Below, piece by piece: positions 1-5,679 of a stretch of 5,714 nt of DNA (position 1 is the stretch's first letter; every line of letters begins with the position of its first letter). The stretch covers positions 1-5,714 of the forward strand of contig CAZGYE010000344.1 of NCBI GenBank assembly GCA_964530165.1, in the 5' to 3' direction. The translations under genes were made by a program, and so were the position numbers. Below the pieces are notes generated by a model that saw only the letters and a program-made list of their open reading frames with translations, ran no database searches and was not told the origin of the DNA. Origin of the DNA: CAZGYE01 sp964530165 (GTDB lineage Bacteria; Planctomycetota; Planctomycetia; Planctomycetales; Planctomycetaceae).

Positions 1-532
1 ACACGTGAAACCCTGGCGGGACAGGCCGCGGGGATTCAGTTTCGTGCGGGAAATCCAGCCGATTCTCGACAAGCATTGCGTCCGCTGCCACGACAAGGAA
101 GACAGGGCGCAGTCAAAGAACGGGAATCCACTGGCCGCGTTCAGCCTGAAGGGAACACAGCGCTTCGAGCCGCAGAGTCTTCGCAAATGGAGCGACTCGT
201 ACAAGGCGCTCGCCAACCGCCGAGTCGCCAATTGGATTAACATCCAGTCGGGTCCGGCCAGGCTGCCCCCGTACCACGCCGGCGCGTCTCAGAGTCGGCT
301 CATCGAAATCCTCGACGAAGGCCACTACGACGTGAAACTCTCCGACGACGAGAGGAGCCGCTTCGTCACGTGGATCGACCTGCTGGTCCCCTACTGCGGC
401 GACTATCGTGAGGGACTGGAAGGCGAGCATTTGGCGAAGTACCAACACTTTCTCGACAAACGGAAACGCTGGGAAGCCCAAGAGGCGAAGAACATCGAGG
501 AATTGATCCGCGATCGATACGGGGTCAAATGA
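1..532 (+). CDS. HzsA-related c-type cytochrome domain protein, C-terminal part (5' truncated by the window)
   Basis: The open frame runs in from the left edge and stops at TGA 530-532; the GTG at position 5 is only the first possible start inside the window and is unlikely to be real. About 175 residues are visible. Counting from that GTG, a heme c attachment motif CVRCH lies at residues 25-29 within the context EIQPILDKHCVRCHD. Further on come LPPYHAGASQSRL and HYDVKLSDDE, then FVTWIDLLVPYCGDY and a charged C-terminal tail. This pattern matches the end of the large secreted planctomycete proteins that databases label 'hydrazine synthase alpha subunit middle domain' or PSCyt-like. The label does not imply anammox: the family is common in planctomycetes that make no hydrazine. 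The protein is probably exported, with covalent heme, and acts in redox chemistry or carbohydrate processing, but its substrate is unknown. The gene converges on the minus-strand operon and a large palindrome begins five bases past its stop, so it is probably functionally unrelated to the operon. Confidence 0.82.
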   Translation, partial: HVKPWRDRPRGFSFVREIQPILDKHCVRCHDKEDRAQSKNGNPLAAFSLKGTQRFEPQSLRKWSDSYKALANRRVANWINIQSGPARLPPYHAGASQSRLIEILDEGHYDVKLSDDERSRFVTWIDLLVPYCGDYREGLEGEHLAKYQHFLDKRKRWEAQEAKNIEELIRDRYGVK

Positions 533-536
533 CTAC

Positions 537-683
537 AGCCGGTTTCATAACCGGGAGGGCGAGGCTCCCGCCGAGCCGGCAAAGCCCGCCGGCGGGACCC
601 ACGGGTTGCCACCCGTGGGCTTTCATACGACAAACCGGCTCAGCAGGAGCTTCGCCCTCACGGATTCCGGTTTTGAAACGGCT
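537..683. repeat. Large imperfect palindromic repeat element (planctomycete 'GEAPAEP' type)
   Basis: The two ends are inverted copies of each other. The core arms 555-579 and 635-659 pair over 25 bases with three mismatches. Flanking arms 542-554 and 667-679 pair at 12 of 13, separated from the core on the right side by seven unpaired bases (660-666). AGCC 537-540 and GGCT 680-683 extend the pairing. The centre holds a perfect 12-bp palindrome (585-596) and a hairpin with CCCACGGG 598-605 and CCCGTGGG 612-619 around a 6-base loop. The minus strand translates to GEAPAEP and the plus strand to RARLPPSR and GSAGASPS, strings I recall from spurious planctomycete ORFs, which suggests a dispersed family. 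It starts five bases after the cytochrome stop codon. It could be a MITE/REP-like element or an mRNA 3' structure; no transposase is present and no clear target duplication is seen. Confidence 0.8.
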
Positions 684-710
684 TCTGGAATCTGATTGGG
701 AAGTCGCGGT

Positions 711-788
711 GGGTGGCTGGGTCAGAGCGAAAGCGATGGCCCAGATCCGCGAACTCCGGGCCTTCCCGTTGGTCAGACCCGGCCACCC
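711..788. repeat. Second intergenic inverted repeat with internal hairpin, at the 3' end of the operon
   Basis: Arms GGGTGGCTGGGTC (711-723) and GACCCGGCCACCC (776-788) pair at 12 of 13 positions. The 52-base interior contains GGCCC 738-742 and GGGCC 758-762, which can form an inner stem. The structure ends eight bases downstream of the bzdQ-like stop codon on the minus strand. It could protect the operon transcript from 3' exonucleases, help end transcription, or be another dispersed repeat. No T-tract follows on either strand, so a classical intrinsic terminator is not supported. Confidence 0.55.
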
Positions 789-795
789 GACGAGG

Positions 796-1623
796 CTATG
801 CGACACCTGCAGCCGGAGCCGCGGCCTCATTTCTCAACCGTTCGAGGCGGCGCTGTCCCAGCACTGCGGCGCCCAGGGCGCCGACAAACTGCACCAGGCC
901 CACGTCGGGAACGTTGACCTCGCTGTTGAGCTGTTCGCGCACGGCCTCTGCCATGGTGTCGAAACGAAGGATTCCGCCGATCAACGTGTACTCCGGCTTG
1001 GCCTTGACTCGCTTCATCAACTGCACCGACCGGCCGACAAGCGACTCGATTGCTCCCTGCATGATGTCGGCGGGAGGACTGCCCAACGAAAGCTGGTTGA
1101 TGACTTCGGATTCGGCGAAGACGGCACACACCCCGGAGATGGGCACCGACTCCTTGGACGTAGCCGCAAGCGGGCCGATCTCCTCGGTGGTGTAGCCCAT
1201 GTAGCGGGCCGTCTTCTCGAGAAAGGCGCCGGTGCCGGCGGCGCACTTGTCGTTCAGGCGAAATGACAGGACCTTCGCCACCTCGTCAAGCCGGCTGGCC
1301 TTCATCGTCTGCCCGCCCACGTCGAGCACCGATCGGGTGCCGGGGAACAGGAACTCTGCACCGCGCGCTGCGGCGGTGAGATCGGTGACGTGGACGTCCC
1401 TAAAATCGACTTGGTGACGGCCGATGCCCGTCGCTACGACATACTTGACGTCGCTCATTTGTCGATTCGCTTCAGACAGGCAGCTCTGGTAAGTTTCCTC
1501 GGCCACCGCTTGGAGCTGGAAGCCGGTGGGGCGCATGTCGCGGCCGAGGATCTTGCCGTCATCGTCCAAGAGAACGGCCTTTGTGTAGGTGGAACCGACG
1601 TCGATGCCCGCGGTGATGGTCAT
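796..1623 (-). CDS. bzdQ: Benzoyl-CoA reductase-type ATPase/activase subunit, BzdQ-like
   Basis: A 275-residue BcrA/BadF/HgdC-family protein. In this family two such subunits form an ASKHA-fold ATPase that bridges a [4Fe-4S] cluster and drives electrons to the catalytic subunits. Visible motifs: DVGST at 8-12 (phosphate 1), DVGGQ at 101-105 (phosphate 2), LNDKCAAGTGAF with Cys127, SGVCAVFAESEV with Cys166, LIGGILRF at 214-221 and GALGAA at 248-253. Cys127 and Cys166 match the two cluster ligands each activase subunit supplies. The LEKTARYMGY stretch after Cys127 is what I recall of BzdQ. At under 280 residues it lacks the extra region of Thauera-type BcrA (over 400 residues), which favours the Azoarcus (Bzd) type. 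Following GGQ it has TMK where its partner has DTK. Its ATG overlaps the preceding gene's TGA by four bases (ATGA), implying translational coupling. It ends with TAG at 796-798. A lone 2-hydroxyacyl-CoA dehydratase activator is the alternative, but having two different activases argues against it. Confidence 0.88.
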   Translation of the reverse strand: MTITAGIDVGSTYTKAVLLDDDGKILGRDMRPTGFQLQAVAEETYQSCLSEANRQMSDVKYVVATGIGRHQVDFRDVHVTDLTAAARGAEFLFPGTRSVLDVGGQTMKASRLDEVAKVLSFRLNDKCAAGTGAFLEKTARYMGYTTEEIGPLAATSKESVPISGVCAVFAESEVINQLSLGSPPADIMQGAIESLVGRSVQLMKRVKAKPEYTLIGGILRFDTMAEAVREQLNSEVNVPDVGLVQFVGALGAAVLGQRRLERLRNEAAAPAAGVA

Positions 1624-2438
1624 GATGGCAACTCCACTGATGCAAGGGGAATCCGGCTGGCAAGAATGTGATCCAACGCAAACAGTGCGGCTCCGATCGC
1701 ACCCATGTAGTGCGAATCCTCGCTCACGTTCAGCCGCGCCTCGAGCCTTTCCTCGAGTGCCCGGATCATAGCGATGTTTCGCGTCACGCCGCCGGTAAAG
1801 GTGATCTCACTTTCGATTCCCACACGGCGCAGCAAGGCCGCGGAACGGGAGGCGATCGACTGATGAACGCCCCACAGAATGTCTTCGATCTTCTTACCTT
1901 TCCCGAGCCAGGAGAGCACCTCTGACTCGGCGAAGACCGTGCAGGTGGTGCTGATGCGAACGGATTTTCTGCTGGCAAGCGCCGTCGTGCCAAGCTCATC
2001 GAGTGGAATGTCGAGGGCCGCCGCTGCGGCCCCGAGAAATCGTCCCGTACCGGCGGCGCATTTGTCGTTCATGGAGAAGTCGACGATTTCACCCGTTTGG
2101 CTGACGCGAATGGCCTTTGTATCCTGCCCGCCCATGTCGACCACAGTGCGCGTGTCCGGAAACATGTGCACGGCACCCCGCCCGTGACAACTAATCTCGG
2201 TGACCTGGGCGTTCCCAAAAGTGACCCGGTAGCGGCCATAGCCCGTGCCGATGACGTATTCCACTTCCTCCTCGCGAATTCCGCCGTCTTGGAGAGCTGC
2301 GTCATAGGAGTTCTCGGCGGCGCGAACCACGTTGGCCCCCGTGTCGATCAGCGCCCGGCTGACGATCTGCTTCTGTTCATTGATGATGACCGCCTTGGTC
2401 TGCGTCGACCCGACGTCGCCACCCGCCGCATATGCCAT
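1620..2438 (-). CDS. bzdP: Benzoyl-CoA reductase-type ATPase/activase subunit, BzdP-like
   Basis: A 272-residue paralogue of the following gene and its likely heterodimer partner in ATP-driven electron activation. Motifs fall at the same residue numbers: DVGST 8-12, DMGGQDTK 101-108, NDKCAAGTGRF with Cys127, TTCTVFAESEV with Cys166, FTGGVTRN 214-221 and GAIGAALFA 246-254. The two cysteines should supply half the ligands of the cluster shared with the BzdQ-like subunit. A further histidine/cysteine pair (SCHGRG, about 83-88) lies before the second phosphate motif. The start is supported by AAAGGGA at 2450-2444, five bases ahead of the ATG, inside the 14-bp gap after the bzdO-like stop. The stop TGA overlaps the next start codon. 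The short length and position in the order N-O-P-Q support the P assignment; which activase corresponds to P and which to Q is less certain than the family membership. Confidence 0.86.
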   Translation of the reverse strand: MAYAAGGDVGSTQTKAVIINEQKQIVSRALIDTGANVVRAAENSYDAALQDGGIREEEVEYVIGTGYGRYRVTFGNAQVTEISCHGRGAVHMFPDTRTVVDMGGQDTKAIRVSQTGEIVDFSMNDKCAAGTGRFLGAAAAALDIPLDELGTTALASRKSVRISTTCTVFAESEVLSWLGKGKKIEDILWGVHQSIASRSAALLRRVGIESEITFTGGVTRNIAMIRALEERLEARLNVSEDSHYMGAIGAALFALDHILASRIPLASVELPS

Positions 2439-2443
2439 GAGTG

Positions 2444-2450
2444 TCCCTTT
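2444..2450 (-). promoter_or_regulatory. Ribosome binding site of the bzdP-like gene
   Basis: On the minus strand AAAGGGA lies five bases before the ATG at 2438-2436, within the 14-bp intergenic gap. It fixes the start codon. Confidence 0.6.
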
Positions 2451-2452
2451 CT

Positions 2453-3748
2453 TTAACTACGGCCGGCCTGACGCCGGCGCGAAGCGAGCCCCTCGAAGAA
2501 AGCGTCGATCCGGTTTTTCATCTGCGCCTCGGCAACCACCCGTCGGTCCATCATGTCGGACTCGATGAACAGACTGGCAATGTCGCGTCTGGAGCACAGA
2601 GAGCGCCGGCCGTCGGCCAGTCCCGTCGACACGGTGCGACAGCTCTTGATCGGATGATAGACGACTCCGTCGATGTGGTAGTCCTCGATCATCTCTTCGA
2701 TCACCCGGTCCTGGTAAAACATACTATCCATGGCGTCGCGAACGCTGATCAGCACGCCTTCGGCCAAACTCTCGATGGGCCGGCTGAGATCGTACTCGAA
2801 ACCCCGGCTGGTACCGCCCGAGGCGAACCAAAGGTAGGTGGAGTTGACAAAGATGCCCCCCGATTCGGTGAAGAACTCGTTGAAGTTCCGAAAGATGGGA
2901 TAACAAGGCACCCCCACGAAGACCAGGCGATAGAGTTCTTCGGTCTGCGTGCCGATTCCGCGAGCGGCCTTGTACTCCATTTCTTCGACAAGCTGCCCGA
3001 AGTAGTCGCTTCCCTGCCTGGTCCCCCGGAAGCCGTTGGCGACACCAAGAAAGATGGTTCCGTCGGTCAGCGCGTTGAACAGGGCGGGGCGGTTCTTGTT
3101 GAGGTCGAGAATTTTCTTCCAGGCGGCACTCATATCGTTCGCATAGCCGAGTGCTTCGCGCAGCCTGTCGATGTCAAACTTCTTTCCCGTCACTTGCTCG
3201 CAAACTTTGATCAGCTCTTTGAGCTGAGCCTCTACGTAGCGCCGATCGTTTTCGAAGCCGGAATCGCCCGGCCATGTTTGGGTGCCGGCCTCGCGGGTCC
3301 CCGGCACGTCGATGGTGACGACGGGAATCCGATACATCCGCTCCCAGATCTCGGCCCACTTGATGTATGTGTTACACGCGTTGGTCAACACCGCGATGCT
3401 CGGCTTGGGAATCCTGCCCATGGGGTGCTCGCCGCCCCTGAGCTGCACACCGACGTCAGCCTTCACATATCCGCAGACGTCGGGTGAGTAGCCAAAGTCC
3501 TCCGCCTCAGCGAGAAAATCGTGAGCCACCCGCCGTACGGCCGTTTGAAGAGAATTGATCTCAGGGAACACGATGGGCAAATCGAACGCGTTCAAGATTT
3601 CGTTGAGGCTGCCCATGACAAAAACGTATGCCGACTGGCCGCCTTGACTGGCCGTTTCGGAAAGCGAATCGAACCATTCCCGAAACATCCGGGCGCCATC
3701 TTTGTTTCCGCGGCCGACAATCTCTTCGGGCTTCAGTGTCGTGTGCAT
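2453..3748 (-). CDS. bzdO: Benzoyl-CoA reductase-type catalytic subunit, BzdO/BcrB-like
   Basis: A 431-residue member of the HgdB/BcrB/FldB (2-hydroxyacyl-CoA dehydratase D-component) family, close in length to BcrB/BzdO. With the BzdN-like protein it should form the site where the acyl-CoA is bound and reduced using [4Fe-4S] clusters. Family features: FPEINSLQTAVRR at 61-73, YSPDVCGYVKADVG at 87-100 with Cys92, TNACNTYIKWAE at 122-133 with Cys125, GVPCYPIFRNFNEFF at 279-293 with Cys282, and YHPIKSCRTVSTGLADGR at 364-381 with Cys370, plus Cys385. Cys92, Cys125 and Cys370 are the best candidates for cluster ligands; this is an inference from the conserved family layout. The retained VCGYVK and KSCR motifs favour the reductase type over simple dehydratase beta subunits. 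The ATG at 3748 lies 17 bases after the bzdN-like stop with only a weak AAAGAA upstream, so its translation may depend on coupling to the gene before it. The C-terminus is short and arginine-rich. Confidence 0.87.
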   Translation of the reverse strand: MHTTLKPEEIVGRGNKDGARMFREWFDSLSETASQGGQSAYVFVMGSLNEILNAFDLPIVFPEINSLQTAVRRVAHDFLAEAEDFGYSPDVCGYVKADVGVQLRGGEHPMGRIPKPSIAVLTNACNTYIKWAEIWERMYRIPVVTIDVPGTREAGTQTWPGDSGFENDRRYVEAQLKELIKVCEQVTGKKFDIDRLREALGYANDMSAAWKKILDLNKNRPALFNALTDGTIFLGVANGFRGTRQGSDYFGQLVEEMEYKAARGIGTQTEELYRLVFVGVPCYPIFRNFNEFFTESGGIFVNSTYLWFASGGTSRGFEYDLSRPIESLAEGVLISVRDAMDSMFYQDRVIEEMIEDYHIDGVVYHPIKSCRTVSTGLADGRRSLCSRRDIASLFIESDMMDRRVVAEAQMKNRIDAFFEGLASRRRQAGRS

Positions 3749-3765
3749 GTTCGGATTCTTTGGTG

Positions 3766-4932
3766 TTATGCGAACAGCAAGTTCTCCAGGAAGGTTTCCA
3801 CTTGCAGCTCCAGGTTCTCGAATGACGTCATGTTCTCTTCGAATTCGACCACGAAATACGGTATCCCTTTCTCCTCCAGCGCGTGGATGTAGGCCACTTG
3901 TTCCTCTAGTCCCGGCTCACACATCTTGGCGGCAGCGATGATGGCGACGTCTGCTCGGGACTCCGCGATCCTCTCGAGCAGCATCTCTTCTTTCGGTTTG
4001 CGAGTGTCGTGCTGGACGGGACTGTAGGAAGACCGCTCCAAGTAAGCTTCGGCGAGGTTGAAAAGCGGGTCTCCCGGCAACGGAACATCCTCTCTGATCC
4101 AGCGAAGCCCGATCAGAAAATCATCGTCAACGACGTAGCAGGTGCGGCCCAGTGTGCGGACCAAATCCAGCGGCGGCTGCTCGCAGAAACCGCCCTCAAA
4201 CACGACGCGGATCCTGTCCTGCGACTTGGCCGAGCGATTGCGGATCTGCGGAAGCACCGTTTCGAGCAGTTCGTTGTGTTCCTCTCGCGGTATCATGCCG
4301 CCGACCGAGACCAGGCAATAAGCGTCCGCCGCCGTCACCAGCCAGGGCGTTTCGCGCTTGATGTCGTAAAGCTCACGCAGAAGCCTGCGGTTCTTGTTGA
4401 ACAGGTCGATGGACTGCCGCAACTCACGTTCCCTCACTTGCCGGCCGGCGACCGACTCGACGGTGCACTGCAACCGATCGTACTCGTCTCGCAGATACGC
4501 GACGCTCTGCGAGGAATTTGGGTTTTGCGGCAGGTAAAGCACCTGGCAGGGATGACCGTAGTTGCGGCCCCAGATGGCCGCCAAATTGCGTGCCGCGTCG
4601 CAAATGGGGTGGGACACGAACATGTCCAGCTTGACCCGTTCGCTCAGCACCAGCTCGAGCGAAGTCTTGATGATCGAGCACAGATAGGATCCAAAATGCG
4701 AATCGGCCCGCGTGGGCTCCAGCGGCGCCCCGCGCATCTTCACGGGCAGCATTCCGGCGGCATGAACAATCTCTTCGGGGAAGTAGACCTGGAAATGCCC
4801 CACCACCTTGCCGCCGGCCTCGCGCCAGCGCTTCACCGTGACGTATTCCGGATCCTCAACCAGCTCCCGACAGGCCATGAGCATCCCGTCCAGCGACTTG
4901 CCGCGCCATTCATCGAAAACTCGAGAGTTCAC
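3766..4932 (-). CDS. bzdN: Benzoyl-CoA reductase-type catalytic subunit, BzdN/BcrC-like
   Basis: A 388-residue HgdB/BcrC-family protein and likely partner of the BzdO-like subunit in the catalytic half of the reductase. The frame stays open upstream to 5163, but the start chosen is GTG 4932-4930: AGGAG at 4944-4940 lies seven bases before it, the GTG overlaps the regulator's TGA by four bases (GTGA), and the residues upstream are arginine-rich and antisense-like. Motifs counted from that start: YFPEEIVHAAGMLPV at 50-64 (family signature), SYLCSIIKTSLE with Cys85, SHPICDAARNLAAIWGRN with Cys111, FEGGFCEQPP with Cys250, VVDDDF at 267-272, and AAKMCEPGLEEQ with Cys338 before the conserved end region (GIPYFVVEFEENMTSFENLELQ). 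Cys85, Cys111 and Cys338 are plausible [4Fe-4S] ligands. A 2-hydroxyacyl-CoA dehydratase subunit is the main alternative, but the four-gene order matches bzdNOPQ. Confidence 0.87.
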   Translation of the reverse strand: MNSRVFDEWRGKSLDGMLMACRELVEDPEYVTVKRWREAGGKVVGHFQVYFPEEIVHAAGMLPVKMRGAPLEPTRADSHFGSYLCSIIKTSLELVLSERVKLDMFVSHPICDAARNLAAIWGRNYGHPCQVLYLPQNPNSSQSVAYLRDEYDRLQCTVESVAGRQVRERELRQSIDLFNKNRRLLRELYDIKRETPWLVTAADAYCLVSVGGMIPREEHNELLETVLPQIRNRSAKSQDRIRVVFEGGFCEQPPLDLVRTLGRTCYVVDDDFLIGLRWIREDVPLPGDPLFNLAEAYLERSSYSPVQHDTRKPKEEMLLERIAESRADVAIIAAAKMCEPGLEEQVAYIHALEEKGIPYFVVEFEENMTSFENLELQVETFLENLLFA

Positions 4933-5540
4933 TGCTCGGCTCCTGGTCTGGTCTCGTTTCTCGCCGCGGCCCCGCAGAAAAAAAGATTCAGAACGTGATC
5001 CAGCTTCTCGTCGGTGTCCGCGAACAGACTGTCGGCATACCGGCCCAATGTGACCTCCACCATGGCGACGAAGTGCCACGACAGCAGACGTGGATCGCCG
5101 GATGCCAGCTCGCCGTCCCGGATCCCGTCTCGGATAACACCTTCCGCCAACTCGGGCAGGCACCGCTGGTAGGCCCGCACAAGTTCCCCGCGGGCAGGCT
5201 CCGCGAAAATGTTGATGTCGCGCCGCACCAGCCTGACAAGCTCTTGTTTTTTCACAGGCAGCTTGAAGAAGGCTTGAGTCAAAAGCCGCAACCGCTGGCG
5301 GCAGCCCTCTCCCGAATCGATCGCGTCGCCAAAGAGCTCCCTTTTCTCGGCCAAGTCTGCGTGCAGCAGCGCCCGGTAAAGCTCCTCTTTGCTTGAGAAA
5401 TGGTGGTAAAGGGCGCCTTTGGTCACCCGGCTTGCTTCTGCAATCTGGTCCATCGTGACCTCGGCGTAATTCTTGGCGGTAAAAAGCGTCCCCGCAGCCG
5501 AAACAATTCTGCCGATGGTGATTTCAGATTGGCCAGCCAT
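4929..5540 (-). CDS. TetR/AcrR-family transcriptional regulator, first gene of the reductase operon
   Basis: A 203-residue regulator of typical TetR length. The N-terminal DNA-binding domain is clear: ITIGRIVSAAGTLFTAKNYAEVT, then the helix-turn-helix with DQIAEASRVTKGALYHHFSSKEELY at about 31-55. The C-terminal half is alpha-helical and would hold the ligand pocket; a region about residues 150-190 (LLSWHFVAMVEVTLGRYAD onwards) resembles the dimerisation end of this family. The frame is open to 5594, but the ATG at 5540 is preferred because GGAG (5550-5547) stands six bases before it, and upstream ATGs would place the palindromic operator inside the gene. It heads the operon and its stop overlaps the bzdN-like GTG. 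It probably represses its own promoter and so all five genes; the ligand is unknown, an aromatic or other acyl-CoA being a reasonable guess from gene context only. Confidence 0.9.
   Translation of the reverse strand: MAGQSEITIGRIVSAAGTLFTAKNYAEVTMDQIAEASRVTKGALYHHFSSKEELYRALLHADLAEKRELFGDAIDSGEGCRQRLRLLTQAFFKLPVKKQELVRLVRRDINIFAEPARGELVRAYQRCLPELAEGVIRDGIRDGELASGDPRLLSWHFVAMVEVTLGRYADSLFADTDEKLDHVLNLFFCGAAARNETRPGAEQ
4940..4944 (-). promoter_or_regulatory. Ribosome binding site deciding the GTG start of the bzdN-like gene
   Basis: AGGAG on the minus strand lies seven bases before GTG 4932-4930, inside the last codons of the TetR gene. It is the reason for rejecting the 77-residue longer version of the protein. 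Confidence 0.75.
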
Positions 5541-5546
5541 CACGGA

Positions 5547-5550
5547 CTCC
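5547..5550 (-). promoter_or_regulatory. Ribosome binding site of the tetR gene
   Basis: GGAG on the minus strand, six bases before the ATG at 5540-5538. It lies immediately downstream of the palindromic operator and so selects this start over the ATGs at 5555 and 5594. Confidence 0.65.
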
Positions 5551-5574
5551 AACATACCGACCAGTCGGTATGTT
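5551..5574. promoter_or_regulatory. Palindromic TetR-type operator
   Basis: A perfect inverted repeat: AACATACCGA (5551-5560), spacer CCAG, TCGGTATGTT (5565-5574). The size and form (ATACCGAC-like half sites) are typical of operators for TetR/AcrR regulators. It lies directly after the predicted -10 box and covers the expected transcription start, ending one base before the tetR ribosome binding site. A bound dimer would block initiation of the whole operon. That the adjacent TetR protein is the binder is inferred from position. Confidence 0.85.
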
Positions 5575-5578
5575 TTCC

Positions 5579-5607
5579 AGGTTACACGCAACACCCCCGG
5601 CTGTCAA
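5579..5607 (-). promoter_or_regulatory. Sigma-70-type promoter of the tetR-bzdNOPQ-like operon
   Basis: On the minus strand, TTGACA (5607-5602) matches the -35 consensus exactly. It is followed by a 17-bp spacer and TAACCT (5584-5579) as a weak -10 that keeps the key TA and final T. Initiation would fall near 5572, within the operator, giving a leader of about 30 bases before the tetR start. No other good promoter is seen inside the operon, where junctions are overlaps or gaps under 20 bp. Confidence 0.7.
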
Positions 5608-5661
5608 GGCTATACCGCCTGCGGGTCAGACTGACACGAACCCCCAAGGCGCAAGATGTAG

Positions 5662-5679
5662 GGCAGGCTCCCGCCTGCC
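5662..5679. repeat. Short GC-rich inverted repeat upstream of the operon promoter
   Basis: Arms GGCAGGC (5662-5668) and GCCTGCC (5673-5679) pair perfectly around a TCCC loop, preceded by GATGTAG. The form resembles the small palindromic repeats scattered between planctomycete genes. It lies about 55 bp upstream of the -35 box. It could also be the stem of a terminator for a gene beyond the window, but only a short TTTT run (5683-5686) follows on the plus strand. No gene is visible in 5608-5714. Confidence 0.5.

Noticed and set aside
1..532. Hydrazine synthase (anammox) subunit
   Set aside because: Only the domain resemblance is present; this family is widespread in non-anammox planctomycetes and no other anammox gene is seen.
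684..795. Intrinsic terminator for either convergent transcript
   Set aside because: Stems are present but no T-tract follows on either strand; kept only as an inverted repeat.
529..1266. 245-codon plus-strand open frame starting over the cytochrome stop codon
   Set aside because: It runs through the palindromic repeat and then antisense to the bzdQ-like gene; its translation shows repeat-derived strings and no domain.
2441..3487. 348-codon plus-strand open frame
   Set aside because: It is wholly antisense to the bzdO-like gene, which has clear family motifs; long mirror frames are expected in GC-rich coding DNA.
4009..4998. 329-codon plus-strand open frame
   Set aside because: Antisense to the bzdN-like gene and the tetR end, with no recognisable motif or ribosome binding site context.
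4933..5163. 77-residue N-terminal extension of the bzdN-like protein
   Set aside because: It overlaps the TetR gene, is arginine-rich and unlike the family; the GTG with AGGAG at the overlap is a better start.
5541..5594. 18-residue longer TetR start at 5594 (or the ATG at 5555)
   Set aside because: These starts would place the operator inside the gene and lie at or upstream of the predicted transcription start; the ATG at 5540 has a proper GGAG.
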